From: Asanoa ferruginea
GTDB lineage: Bacteria > Actinomycetota > Actinomycetes > Mycobacteriales > Micromonosporaceae
Direction of reading: 5' to 3'
DNA length: 64,000 nucleotides
NCBI RefSeq assembly: GCF_003387075.1
Contig: NZ_QUMQ01000001.1
Location: forward strand, 5,270,001 to 5,334,000
Below, one piece after another: positions 49,287 through 57,636 of the stretch. The position numbers were made by a program, and so were the translations under genes. Each line of letters starts with the position of its first letter. The first letter of the stretch is position 1. Below the pieces are notes generated by a model. The model did no database searches and was not told the DNA's origin. It worked only from the letters and a program-made list of their open reading frames with translations.

Positions 49287-51947
49287 GTGGCACGGATGAT
49301 CGGGCGGGGCGGCGAGATCGGCACGCTCGAGACCCTGCTCGACCACGCGGTCGACGGCCGCGGCGCGGCGCTGGTGCTGCGCGGTGAGGCCGGGATCGGC
49401 AAGTCCGCGCTGCTCGAGCACGCCGTCGACGCCGGCCACGAACGCGGCATGCGGGTGCTGAGTGTGACCGGGGTGCAGGCCGAGGTGCAGTTTCCCTACG
49501 CCGGGCTCGACCATCTGCTCCGTCCACTTAGGAGGGCGTTGGAGAGCACCGGTTCGCCGTACCGGATGGCGGTCGAGGTTCTGGAACTGCTCGGCGACGC
49601 CGACCTTCCGGTGCTGCTCGCGATCGAAGACGCGCACTGGCTCGACTCCGCCAGTTGGGAAACGCTGACGTTCCTGTGCCGGCGGGTCGAGTCCGACCGG
49701 ATCGCCGTGGTCATGGCGGTGCGCGAGGGTGAGGACATCGACCGGCGGCTGGCGGCGGCCGGGATTCCGGAACTGCGGCTGGAGCCGTTGCTTCCGGCCG
49801 ACGCCGGGACGTTGCTGGACCGGACCGCTCCGGGGCTGACCCCGGCGCTGCGGTCGCGGGTGCTGGCGGAGGCGGCCGGCAATCCGCTGGGGCTGGTCGA
49901 ACTCGGTGGCGCGGTCGCGCGTTCGGGCAGTTCCGCTCTGCTGCCATCGTCGCTGCCGCTGAGCACGCGGGTGGAGCAGACCTTCGGCGGCCTGGTCGCG
50001 GAACTGCCGCCGCTGACCCGTGAGCTGCTGCTGATCGCGGCGTTGGACGACGGCGGCAACCTCGACGAGATCCTGGCTGCCGCGGCGATCCTGACCGGTG
50101 GCGAGGTGCCGACGGACGCGATCCAGCCGGCGGTGGCGGCGCGCCTGGTCAGCGTCGACGAACAATACGAACTGCGCTTCCGGCACCCGCTGCTGCGATC
50201 GGCACTCCGCCAGCAGGCCGCGCCGGGAAACCGCCGCCGGGTGCACGCCGCCCTCGTTGAGGTGCTCGCCGACAGCCCGGCACGCCTGCTGTGGCACCGG
50301 GCGTCGGCCGTGCCGGGGCCCGACGAGGCGCTGGCCCGGGAGCTGACCGAAGCCGCGGTCGGTGGCGGGGAGCGGCAGGCGGTGGCGTTCGCGCTCGCCG
50401 CGATCAACCGGGCGGTCCAACTCAGCCAGGACCCCGCCGCTCGGGCCAGGCGACAGGGCGTCGCCGCCCAACTGGCCTATGACCAGGGCGACTCGCATAC
50501 GGTCCGGCGGCTGATGAACGAGATCGACCTGAACGCGCTGCGACCGGCCGACCAGGCGCGGCTGACCTGGCTACGCGAAGCGGTGTTCCAGAGCGCGTGG
50601 TCGGGAGACGACCGGCTGCTGACCTACGCGAACGCGGTAGACACGATGCGTCGCGACGGCGAGGTCGGCGACGCCGTCGCGGCGCTGACCGAACTCGGGC
50701 TGCGGATCTTCTACTCCAGTGCGTCCGGTCCGGTCCGCGAGCGGTTCACGGAGGTCACGCTCGCCTGCGGTCTCGCCGCCGACGATCCGCGGCTGACCTC
50801 CCTGTTGCTGCTGTTCGACCCGGTCGAGCACGGCGCCACCGGGCTGCGCCGGCTGAGCGAGTTCGTGCACCGGGTCGACCTGCCGGCGACCCAGCGCTTT
50901 GACCTGGCTGTCGCCACGTTCGCGGTCGGCGCATTCGGCATCGGTCGGTCGCTGGCGCTGTCCGCGGCCGCGGACCTGCGCGCCCAGGGCCGGATCGGCA
51001 CGCTCGCCTCGACGCTCAACACTGCCGCATCCGCCTCCCTGGAGTTGGGCGACGTCCGGGCGGCCCTGCCGCTGGCCGCGGAGGGCGTGGCACTGGCCGA
51101 GGAGACGGCACAGCCGACGTGGGTGCTGGGCGGCAGGCTCATCCTGGCGCGCGCGGAGGCGCTGCGCGGCGACGTCGCCGCGGCCCGGCACCGGGCCGAC
51201 GCCGCCGAGCAGGTGCTCCTCGCCGCGCACCGGCTACCCATGTTGGCCTTGGTGCAGCGGGCGCGGGGCCTCGCCGCACTCGCCGAGGGCCACGCCGACG
51301 ACGCGTTCCGGCAACTGTTCCGGATCTTCGACCCGGCCGACAGCGCCTACTTCCCGAACTATCACCTGCACGCGCTCTCGGACCTCACCGAAGCGGCCGT
51401 CCTCGGCGGCTTCCAGGAGGAGTTGCGGCCGGTGGTGTCGGACCTCGAGGCGGTCGTCGAGCGGAGTCACTCGCCCGCGCTGCGGGTCGCGCTCGGTTAC
51501 GCCCGTGCGGCGCTCAGCGGTGACTACGCCGGCGCGCTGGCCGTCGACCTGACCGGTTGGCCGTTCGAGCGGGCCCGGCTCCAGCTCACCTACGGCGCCG
51601 CGCTGCGCCGGTCCTACCGCGTCACGGAGAGCCGGCCGCTGCTCCGGGCCGCCGCGGGCACCTTCGACGCGCTCGGCACCACGCCGTGGGCCGACCGGGC
51701 CCGCGCCGAGTTGCGCGCGACGGGGGAGACGCGGCGCAAGCCGATGGACGCCCTCGCCGCGCTCACCCCGCAGGAGCAGCAGATCGCCCGGTTGGCCGCG
51801 GAGGGTCTGAGCAACCGCGAGATCGGCGAGCGGCTGTTCCTGTCGCCGCGGACGGTCAGCACCCACCTCTACCGGATCTATCCGAAAATCTACGTCAGCT
51901 CGCGCGCGGAACTGGCCCGGAGGATTACGTCATCCGACGTAGTCTGA
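49287..51947 (+). CDS. LAL-type LuxR regulator with AAA ATPase domain
   Basis: About 886 residues. I chose the GTG at 49287 (MARMIGRGGEIGTLE), because family members begin a few residues before this motif; ATGs at 49233, 49269 and 49296 remain possible. Walker A is RGEAGIGKSAL and Walker B LLAIEDAHWLD; a long helical region follows. The C-terminal LuxR helix-turn-helix is LTPQEQQIARLAAEGLSNREIGERLFLSPRTVSTHL. LAL regulators are ATP-dependent activators of secondary metabolism or uptake genes. It may control the divergent hydrolase or the SARP gene 30 bases downstream. Confidence 0.9.
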   Translation: MARMIGRGGEIGTLETLLDHAVDGRGAALVLRGEAGIGKSALLEHAVDAGHERGMRVLSVTGVQAEVQFPYAGLDHLLRPLRRALESTGSPYRMAVEVLELLGDADLPVLLAIEDAHWLDSASWETLTFLCRRVESDRIAVVMAVREGEDIDRRLAAAGIPELRLEPLLPADAGTLLDRTAPGLTPALRSRVLAEAAGNPLGLVELGGAVARSGSSALLPSSLPLSTRVEQTFGGLVAELPPLTRELLLIAALDDGGNLDEILAAAAILTGGEVPTDAIQPAVAARLVSVDEQYELRFRHPLLRSALRQQAAPGNRRRVHAALVEVLADSPARLLWHRASAVPGPDEALARELTEAAVGGGERQAVAFALAAINRAVQLSQDPAARARRQGVAAQLAYDQGDSHTVRRLMNEIDLNALRPADQARLTWLREAVFQSAWSGDDRLLTYANAVDTMRRDGEVGDAVAALTELGLRIFYSSASGPVRERFTEVTLACGLAADDPRLTSLLLLFDPVEHGATGLRRLSEFVHRVDLPATQRFDLAVATFAVGAFGIGRSLALSAAADLRAQGRIGTLASTLNTAASASLELGDVRAALPLAAEGVALAEETAQPTWVLGGRLILARAEALRGDVAAARHRADAAEQVLLAAHRLPMLALVQRARGLAALAEGHADDAFRQLFRIFDPADSAYFPNYHLHALSDLTEAAVLGGFQEELRPVVSDLEAVVERSHSPALRVALGYARAALSGDYAGALAVDLTGWPFERARLQLTYGAALRRSYRVTESRPLLRAAAGTFDALGTTPWADRARAELRATGETRRKPMDALAALTPQEQQIARLAAEGLSNREIGERLFLSPRTVSTHLYRIYPKIYVSSRAELARRITSSDVV

Positions 51948-51977
51948 GCCGGCTACCGGCCGCCTAGCGTCGACGGC

Positions 51978-52778
51978 ATGACCGACCCGGTGCGGCTCCA
52001 GATTCTCGGCCCGTTGCGGGTGTGGCGCGCGGATACCGAAATGGACGCCGGGCCACCACAGCAACGGTGTCTGCTGGCGTTTCTGCTGGCCCGCGAAGGG
52101 CACGCGGTCGGCATGAACGAGCTGATCGAGGTGCTCTGGGGCCACGCACGGCCCGCGACCGCCGCCAACATCATCCAGAAATACGTCGGTGGGCTGCGCC
52201 GGCTCCTCGAACCCGGCCTGGCGCCGCGGGCTCCGGGTGCGTTCCTGGCGCGGCACCGCAACGGATACCGCTTCACCGCCGGACCGCAAACCCTCGACCT
52301 CGTCCTGTTCCGGCAACTGGTCGCGGAGGCGAAGGCGCACGCGGGTCAGGACGAACTCGGCGCGGCCCTGGACCGCTACGACAGCGCGTTGCGGCTCGTC
52401 CGCGGCCCCGCCGGCGAGGGCCTGGCCGATACGCCGGCGGCCCGGGCCGCGTTCGCCCGCCTCGACGGAGAGTTCCTCGACGCGGTGCTCGCCGCCGCCG
52501 ACATCGCCGGCCAGGTCGGCCGCCCGGCGCTGCTCGTCGAGCCGCTGCGGCGCGCGGCGGACCTGGACCCGCTCAACGAGATCGTCCAGGCGAGCCTGGT
52601 GACGACGCTGGCGGCCGCCGGTTACCGGGCCCGGGCGCTGGCGGCCTACCGGTCGGCCTGTGAGCGGCTCGTCGAGGAACTGGACATCGAACCGGGACCG
52701 CACTTGGAGGACGCCTACCGCCGGGTGATGGGCGCGTGTCGAGTCGCGTGCATTCGGGGCTGCCCTCGCGGTGATTAG
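51978..52778 (+). CDS. SARP-family (BTAD) transcriptional regulator
   Basis: 266 residues: an OmpR-like winged helix (VRLQILGPLRVWRADTE through NGYRFTAGP) and a BTAD domain (VLFRQLVAEAKAHAGQDEL to LVEELDIEPGPHLEDAYRRV). The small SARP size is that of pathway-specific activators such as ActII-ORF4 relatives. The C-terminal tail GACRVACIRGCPRGD is Cys-rich and unlike the family, so it may be the scar of a lost downstream domain. It lies 30 bases after the LAL gene and 93 bases before the NACHT gene. Confidence 0.88.
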   Translation: MTDPVRLQILGPLRVWRADTEMDAGPPQQRCLLAFLLAREGHAVGMNELIEVLWGHARPATAANIIQKYVGGLRRLLEPGLAPRAPGAFLARHRNGYRFTAGPQTLDLVLFRQLVAEAKAHAGQDELGAALDRYDSALRLVRGPAGEGLADTPAARAAFARLDGEFLDAVLAAADIAGQVGRPALLVEPLRRAADLDPLNEIVQASLVTTLAAAGYRARALAAYRSACERLVEELDIEPGPHLEDAYRRVMGACRVACIRGCPRGD

Positions 52779-52871
52779 TTCGACTGATTTCATTCCGCGA
52801 ACGATCATCCGATTGTCCACTTAGCTTTCTTCGGATAGAACGGAGAAGTCCCTTTCCCGAGGGGGAGCTGA

Positions 52872-55800
52872 GTGAGCAAACCGCGCCACGAGAGTCTCGC
52901 GAAAACGATTGTCTTCTCCGCGTTCAAGCTCCTTTTCCCCAGCTCCGCCGATCGCATCGACTCGATCCGCGACATCAGTTCCGCCATTACGGGTCTCGAC
53001 AAGAACAGTCGGGCGGCCCGGGCCCTGCCGCGGCGGCTGGAGGAGGCGGCCGACCACATCGCGCTGCGGCTCGAGCGGATCGATGCCGTCGAGTTCCCCG
53101 ACCTCGACGAAGACGCACGTGACCTGGCGGTGGAGGGCGTCGTGGCGGCGCTGAAGGCCGTCGACCCCACCGTCGAGAGCTTCGTGCGCGACGCGGTGAC
53201 CGAGGAGACCATCTACGAACAGTTGCGCCCCGAGGCGCGCAAGGCGTGGCAGCGGGCCGACCTCGGCGACGCCGCGGTCCGCTACGGCGGCATCTTCCTC
53301 CGGGAGGCCTGCGCCTATGTCGTCGGCATGGTCCGCGACCTGCCGGGGTTCGACAGCGAGGTGGTCTGGGAGACCTACATCGCCACGCACACGCTCGACG
53401 TCATGCTCGAGGCGGCGATCGGGAATGTCGTCCTGCCGCAATATCGCGCCGACGCGTTGCCTGCGGAGAGCCGGCTGGAGGCCGCCTACCGCACCGACAT
53501 CGTCACGGAATACAAACACGCCGAGCTCATCGGTCTCGATCTCCCGGCCGAGCTGCGCCGGCAGCCGGTGCGGGTCGCCTACATGCGGCTGCGCTCGACG
53601 TCACCGCGGGTGCCGGCCCAGGCCCACGGCGGCGGCGAGGTCGTCGACCGGGATGCCCTACAGGTCGACGCGACGTTGGGCCGCGCGGTCAAAGCGGCGG
53701 CCAAACGCGGCAGCGACGGCGTCCGCATCCTGCTCACCGGCACGGCCGGATCGGGCAAGACGACGATCACCCAGTGGCTCGCCATCACGCTGGCCGAGCA
53801 GCGGGTTCCCGCGACGCTGTCGCACCTGCAAGATTGCGTGCCGGTCGTCGTGCAACTGCGCCACGTGCACAACGGGGGCGCCATCCCGTCCTACGCCAGC
53901 ATGGTCCGGGCCTCGGCGCACCGCGCCAACCCGGAGCTGGTCGGCTGGATCGAGAAGAAGCTCGACGCCGGCCGCGCCGTCGTCATCTTCGACGGCCTCG
54001 ACGAGCTGGCGCCACACGACGTGACCGCGACCACCAAGTGGATCGAGAAGGTCATCGCCGCCCACCCCGCGGCGCACTACGTCGTCACCTCGCGGCCCGA
54101 CAACATCGACTACCGGCGGTTCGCGACGCACGGCTTCCAGCAGCTCAGCCTGCTCGACACGACGCCGGCCGAGGCACAGGAGTGCGTCCGTCGATGGTTC
54201 AAGGCGCTGATCAGTGCCAGCGCGGCCGACGACCGGGGCAAGTATGTCGAGCGCCGCGACCAGCTCCTGGTCGACCTGCGGACCAACCGCAACGTCATCG
54301 ACCTCAGCAAGACCCCGCTGTTGTGCGCGATGCTGAGCGCCCTCTACGCCAACCGGCTCTCCGGCGCGGCGCCCGACAGCCGGGTCGACCTCTACGACCG
54401 GGTCGTCACCACCCTGGTCGATCTCCGGGAGCGGGGCAAGAAGGTCCCGCTCGGCGAGTTCCAGCTCGCACCGCGGGAGAAGCTGCTGCTCCTCCAGTCG
54501 CTGGCGGCGTTCATGAGCGTGCAGTCGAAGGCGACGATCCGGCTCCGGCCGCTGTCCCGGTTGGTCGCGCTCGGCGCGGTCGCCGAGTTCGACGCGCGGA
54601 TCGTCGGCAACATCACCGAGCCGACCGCCCTGGAGGTGCTCGACTCGGAGCTGAAGGGCATGGTCGCGGTCCGGATGTCGGGCCTCGAGGTGCTCGACCA
54701 CTTCCTCGACCGCAGCGTGGTGTTCCAGCGCATCGGCGACAACCAGGGCCATTTCGTGCACCGGTCGATCCAGGAGTTCCTGACCGGCCGCGCGTTCGGC
54801 TACCGCGGCGACGTCGAGGGCCTGCTGCGCAAGGTCGACTCCCAGGAGTGGCGGCGGGTGGTCGCGTTCGCCGCGGGCACCGCGGGCCAGCGCGACTTCG
54901 CGACGCGGCTCGTGCGCCGGCTGCTGGCGACGGCGAGGCCCGCGGTCGGCTCCTACCGCGACATCCTGCTGCTGGCCGCCGAGTGCGTGACCGCGGCCGG
55001 GCAGGTCGACCCCGAGGTCGCGGAGGCGGCGCGCACGGCGGTGTCGGTCGTGCTGCCGCCCCGTTCGGTGGCCGAGGCCGACCTGCTGCCCGGCCTTGGC
55101 GAGGCGCTGCTGCCCTGGCTCGAGGTCCGCGACGGCATGTCGGCGGCGGTCATCGAGGCCTGCGTCGCGGCGGCGGCGAGGGTGGGCGGCCCGGCGGCGC
55201 TGACCACAATCGGGCGACACAGCCAGTCGGCGCTGGGGCACGAGGTCGCCAAGGTGTTCGTCGACAGTTGGGGCTTCTTCGACGCGTCGGCGTACGCGAT
55301 GAAGGTTCTGCGCAATGTCGATCTTCGCCAGCGGTTGGTGCCGTTGCGCACGGCCGACCAGCTCACGGCGGCCGCCACCATCCCCACGCTGGTCTCCGCG
55401 CGGGTGGAGACCGACCTCGGCCGGCCCGACCTCACGTTCGTCGCGCCGCTGCGCGAACTGCGCGACCTCGACGCACAGCAACTGCCCAACCTGCGCTCCG
55501 CTGCCGGCGTCGGGTCGCTGACCCGCCTCCGGCGGCTCAACCTCAGCCGTTGCCCGCACCTCGCCGACATCTCCGCGATCGCCGACCTGCACGCGCTGCG
55601 CGACCTCTACCTCAACGAGTGCCCGGAAATCGTCGACCTCACCGCGATCGGCGGCCCGCGCGGCCTGCGGGTCCTCTGCGTCGACGGCGCGGTCGGTGTC
55701 ACCGACTTCTCCGTCATCGCCGGGCTGTCGGCGCTGACCACCTTGTCGGTCACCGACTGCGACCTCGGCTCGCTCGACGTCTGCGCCGGCCTGCCCCAGT

Positions 55801-56429
55801 TGCGCACGCTGCGGGCCCGCACCGCCAAGGGCGTCAGCGACGTCGAGGCGATCGGCGCGTGCGGCGAGTTGCGCCGCCTCGAACTGCGGCTGGCAGACGG
55901 CGCCGCGCTGCCGAAACTGCCGCCGTCGCTGACCTCGGTCCGCCTGTCGGGCCAGACCACCGCGGAGGCGTTCACCCGGCTGGCGTCGCTGCCCGACCTG
56001 AGGCACCTGGCCGTCTACGGCGCGGCGGCCCTCGACTCGATCGCCGCCGTCGGCGGCCTCCCCGGTCTTGTCGAGCTGTGCGTCACCGGCGCCACCAAGT
56101 TGCAGACGGCGGCCGGGCTGCGGGAATGCCGCTCGATCGAGGTCCTCGACCTGAGCGGCGCCGGCATCTGGAACCTCGACTTCCTGGAAGGAATGCGGGA
56201 ACTGCGGCGGGTCACCCTCGACCGGTGCACGTCCCTCAGAGACATCTCGGGCCTCCACGGCCTGCCGAAGCTCGAACACGTCAGCATGACCGGCGGCGTG
56301 CAGGGCGTCTCCGACGACGCGGTCCTGCGTCTGCGCCAGGCGGCGGCAGCACCGCTGTCGGTCGACCACGACCCGTTCCCCGACCTCTACGACCGCCCCT
56401 ACGACCCGTCGGATTACGACACCGGCTAG
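52872..56429 (+). CDS. NACHT-domain STAND NTPase with C-terminal leucine-rich repeats
   Basis: 1185 residues from a GTG with GAGGGGGAG upstream. Residues 1 to about 245 are a helical N-terminal domain, not a known nuclease or protease by eye. The NACHT core has Walker A GTAGSGKTT (290-298), Walker B VIFDGLDEL (371-379) and the TSRP sensor (406-409). A winged-helix/helical part follows, then from about residue 855 a run of LRRs (RLRRLNLSRCPHLADISAIADL, repeated). Bacterial NACHT proteins (bNACHT/Avs-like) sense phage proteins and trigger abortive defence; some others are regulators. The direct neighbours are regulators, not known defence genes, so defence is inferred. Confidence 0.93.
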   Translation: MSKPRHESLAKTIVFSAFKLLFPSSADRIDSIRDISSAITGLDKNSRAARALPRRLEEAADHIALRLERIDAVEFPDLDEDARDLAVEGVVAALKAVDPTVESFVRDAVTEETIYEQLRPEARKAWQRADLGDAAVRYGGIFLREACAYVVGMVRDLPGFDSEVVWETYIATHTLDVMLEAAIGNVVLPQYRADALPAESRLEAAYRTDIVTEYKHAELIGLDLPAELRRQPVRVAYMRLRSTSPRVPAQAHGGGEVVDRDALQVDATLGRAVKAAAKRGSDGVRILLTGTAGSGKTTITQWLAITLAEQRVPATLSHLQDCVPVVVQLRHVHNGGAIPSYASMVRASAHRANPELVGWIEKKLDAGRAVVIFDGLDELAPHDVTATTKWIEKVIAAHPAAHYVVTSRPDNIDYRRFATHGFQQLSLLDTTPAEAQECVRRWFKALISASAADDRGKYVERRDQLLVDLRTNRNVIDLSKTPLLCAMLSALYANRLSGAAPDSRVDLYDRVVTTLVDLRERGKKVPLGEFQLAPREKLLLLQSLAAFMSVQSKATIRLRPLSRLVALGAVAEFDARIVGNITEPTALEVLDSELKGMVAVRMSGLEVLDHFLDRSVVFQRIGDNQGHFVHRSIQEFLTGRAFGYRGDVEGLLRKVDSQEWRRVVAFAAGTAGQRDFATRLVRRLLATARPAVGSYRDILLLAAECVTAAGQVDPEVAEAARTAVSVVLPPRSVAEADLLPGLGEALLPWLEVRDGMSAAVIEACVAAAARVGGPAALTTIGRHSQSALGHEVAKVFVDSWGFFDASAYAMKVLRNVDLRQRLVPLRTADQLTAAATIPTLVSARVETDLGRPDLTFVAPLRELRDLDAQQLPNLRSAAGVGSLTRLRRLNLSRCPHLADISAIADLHALRDLYLNECPEIVDLTAIGGPRGLRVLCVDGAVGVTDFSVIAGLSALTTLSVTDCDLGSLDVCAGLPQLRTLRARTAKGVSDVEAIGACGELRRLELRLADGAALPKLPPSLTSVRLSGQTTAEAFTRLASLPDLRHLAVYGAAALDSIAAVGGLPGLVELCVTGATKLQTAAGLRECRSIEVLDLSGAGIWNLDFLEGMRELRRVTLDRCTSLRDISGLHGLPKLEHVSMTGGVQGVSDDAVLRLRQAAAAPLSVDHDPFPDLYDRPYDPSDYDTG

Positions 56430-56513
56430 GTCCTGTCGAATCGGCGCGGTCGACTCCGACGTTCCTGGTGAGGGCGCCCGAACGGGACGCCGCAGACATA
56501 GGGGAGCGGAGCG

Positions 56514-57065
56514 ATGAGCAAGATCGTGTGGGACGTGTCGATGTCCCTGGACGGGTTCACGGCCGGACCCAACGTCCGGGAGGCGGAGCCCATGGGCGAC
56601 GGCGGCGAAGGGTTGCACGAATGGATGGCCGTCGACGTCGACACGCATCGTGAGGTCTCCGCGTCGGCGGGCGCGACGATCATCAGCCGGCGCACCTTCG
56701 ACCTCGGCTTGCCCCATTGGGGTGGCACACCCTTTCCCGGCGTCCCCAGCTTCGTGGTCACCCACCGCACCCGCGAAGACCTGGTCGGCGACAACGGCGG
56801 GGTGTTCGCCTTCGACGGACTGGAGGCCGCGGCGCGGCGGGCGAAAGACGCCGCGCGGGGCAAAGACGTGCTGGTGCTCGGTGCGCACGTCGCCGGGGCG
56901 TTGCTCGGGGCGGGGCTCCTCGACGAGGTCCGCCTCCACCTCGTACCCCTGCTGCTGGGGCAGGGCACGTCGCTGTTCGCCGGCGCGCGCGCCGAGCTGA
57001 TCCAGGAGGGCCCGCCCGTCACCGGCGCGGTGACCCACCTGCGCTACGCCGTGCGGAAGCCTTGA
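56514..57065 (+). CDS. Dihydrofolate-reductase-like (RibD C-terminal) protein
   Basis: 183 residues starting MSKIVWDVSMSLDGFTAGPN, the usual start of the YyaP/YwjB group; a purine-rich GGAGCGGAGCG sequence precedes the ATG. It continues TIISRRTFDLG and LLDEVRLHLVPLLLGQGTSLF. The fold is that of NADPH-binding RibD reductase and DHFR, but true substrates are unknown. It is convergent with the VOC gene, with 3 bases between the stops. Confidence 0.92.
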   Translation: MSKIVWDVSMSLDGFTAGPNVREAEPMGDGGEGLHEWMAVDVDTHREVSASAGATIISRRTFDLGLPHWGGTPFPGVPSFVVTHRTREDLVGDNGGVFAFDGLEAAARRAKDAARGKDVLVLGAHVAGALLGAGLLDEVRLHLVPLLLGQGTSLFAGARAELIQEGPPVTGAVTHLRYAVRKP

Positions 57066-57068
57066 CGC

Positions 57069-57434
57069 CTATGCCTGCACGAAGCCCAGCTCGTTGCCGT
57101 CGGGGTCGCGGATCGTGAACTTGCGCGACCCGTAAGGCGTGTCGAAGAGCGGCTCGACGACGTCGGCGGAAGGGCCCAGCCGGGCCCACCACGCGTCGAC
57201 GTCGTCGACCTCGAAGTTGAACCGCGCGCCGGCCGGCACCGGTTCGTAGCGGCCGACGGCGAATTGTGCGGCACCCACGTCGAAATGCGCGTAGGTCGGG
57301 TTCTCCGGAGGCCAATGACCCTTGGCGGGAACGCCCAGGAGGTCCTCATACCAGACGATGGCCGCATCAAGGTCGCGCACATTGACCCGCACGTGGGTCA
57401 GGCGGGGACGGTCCACCGGGGCACAGTAGCCCAC
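57069..57434 (-). CDS. VOC-family (glyoxalase-like) protein
   Basis: 121 residues with paired VOC modules: LTHVRVNVRDLDAAIVWYEDLLGVP and, later, FNFEVDDVDAWWARL and FTIRDPDGNELGFVQ, where the conserved Glu is the usual metal ligand. A start a few codons later (GTG or ATG is not available in frame with a better site) is not obvious. Function cannot be told from the sequence; enzymatic and ligand-binding roles are both common. Confidence 0.88.
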   Translation of the reverse strand: MGYCAPVDRPRLTHVRVNVRDLDAAIVWYEDLLGVPAKGHWPPENPTYAHFDVGAAQFAVGRYEPVPAGARFNFEVDDVDAWWARLGPSADVVEPLFDTPYGSRKFTIRDPDGNELGFVQA

Positions 57435-57494
57435 GGCCCGACGTTGCCGACTACAGTGATGGGCGCGCTACCGACCGCACGTGAAGGGGCGATC

Positions 57495-57632
57495 ATGGCT
57501 GAGAAGTCGAAACAAAAGGGCGACGCTAAGAAACCGGCGGAAAGGTCGCTGAAGGAAAAGCGCGCCGCGAAGAAACTCAAGGCCGGTGACCGCGCCGACC
57601 ACAACTCGAAGATTCCGCCCAGCGGCCGCTGA
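57495..57632 (+). CDS. Small basic lysine-rich protein of unknown function
   Basis: 45 residues from the ATG at 57495, preceded by GAAGGGG. Lys, Arg and Ala dominate (MAEKSKQKGDAKKPAERSL, then KEKRAAKKLKAGDRADHN), without hydrophobic core, so it is probably disordered and may bind nucleic acid. Very similar tiny proteins are common in actinomycetes. Its reading frame is open further upstream, but the ribosome site points to this ATG. Confidence 0.75.
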   Translation: MAEKSKQKGDAKKPAERSLKEKRAAKKLKAGDRADHNSKIPPSGR

Positions 57633-57636
57633 AAAC

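Noticed and set aside
49162-53000. Secondary-metabolite gene cluster
   Set aside because: LAL and SARP regulators are adjacent, but no polyketide synthase, NRPS, terpene or RiPP enzyme lies near them in the window.
53658-57038. A 1126-codon open frame on the minus strand opposite the NACHT gene
   Set aside because: It is the complement of G/C-biased codons; the protein is Arg/Ala/Gly-rich without domains, while the plus strand encodes a clear NACHT-LRR protein. The same applies to long frames opposite katG (20153-22288), the UvrA-like gene (24300-26477) and the ABC exporter (31142-33049).
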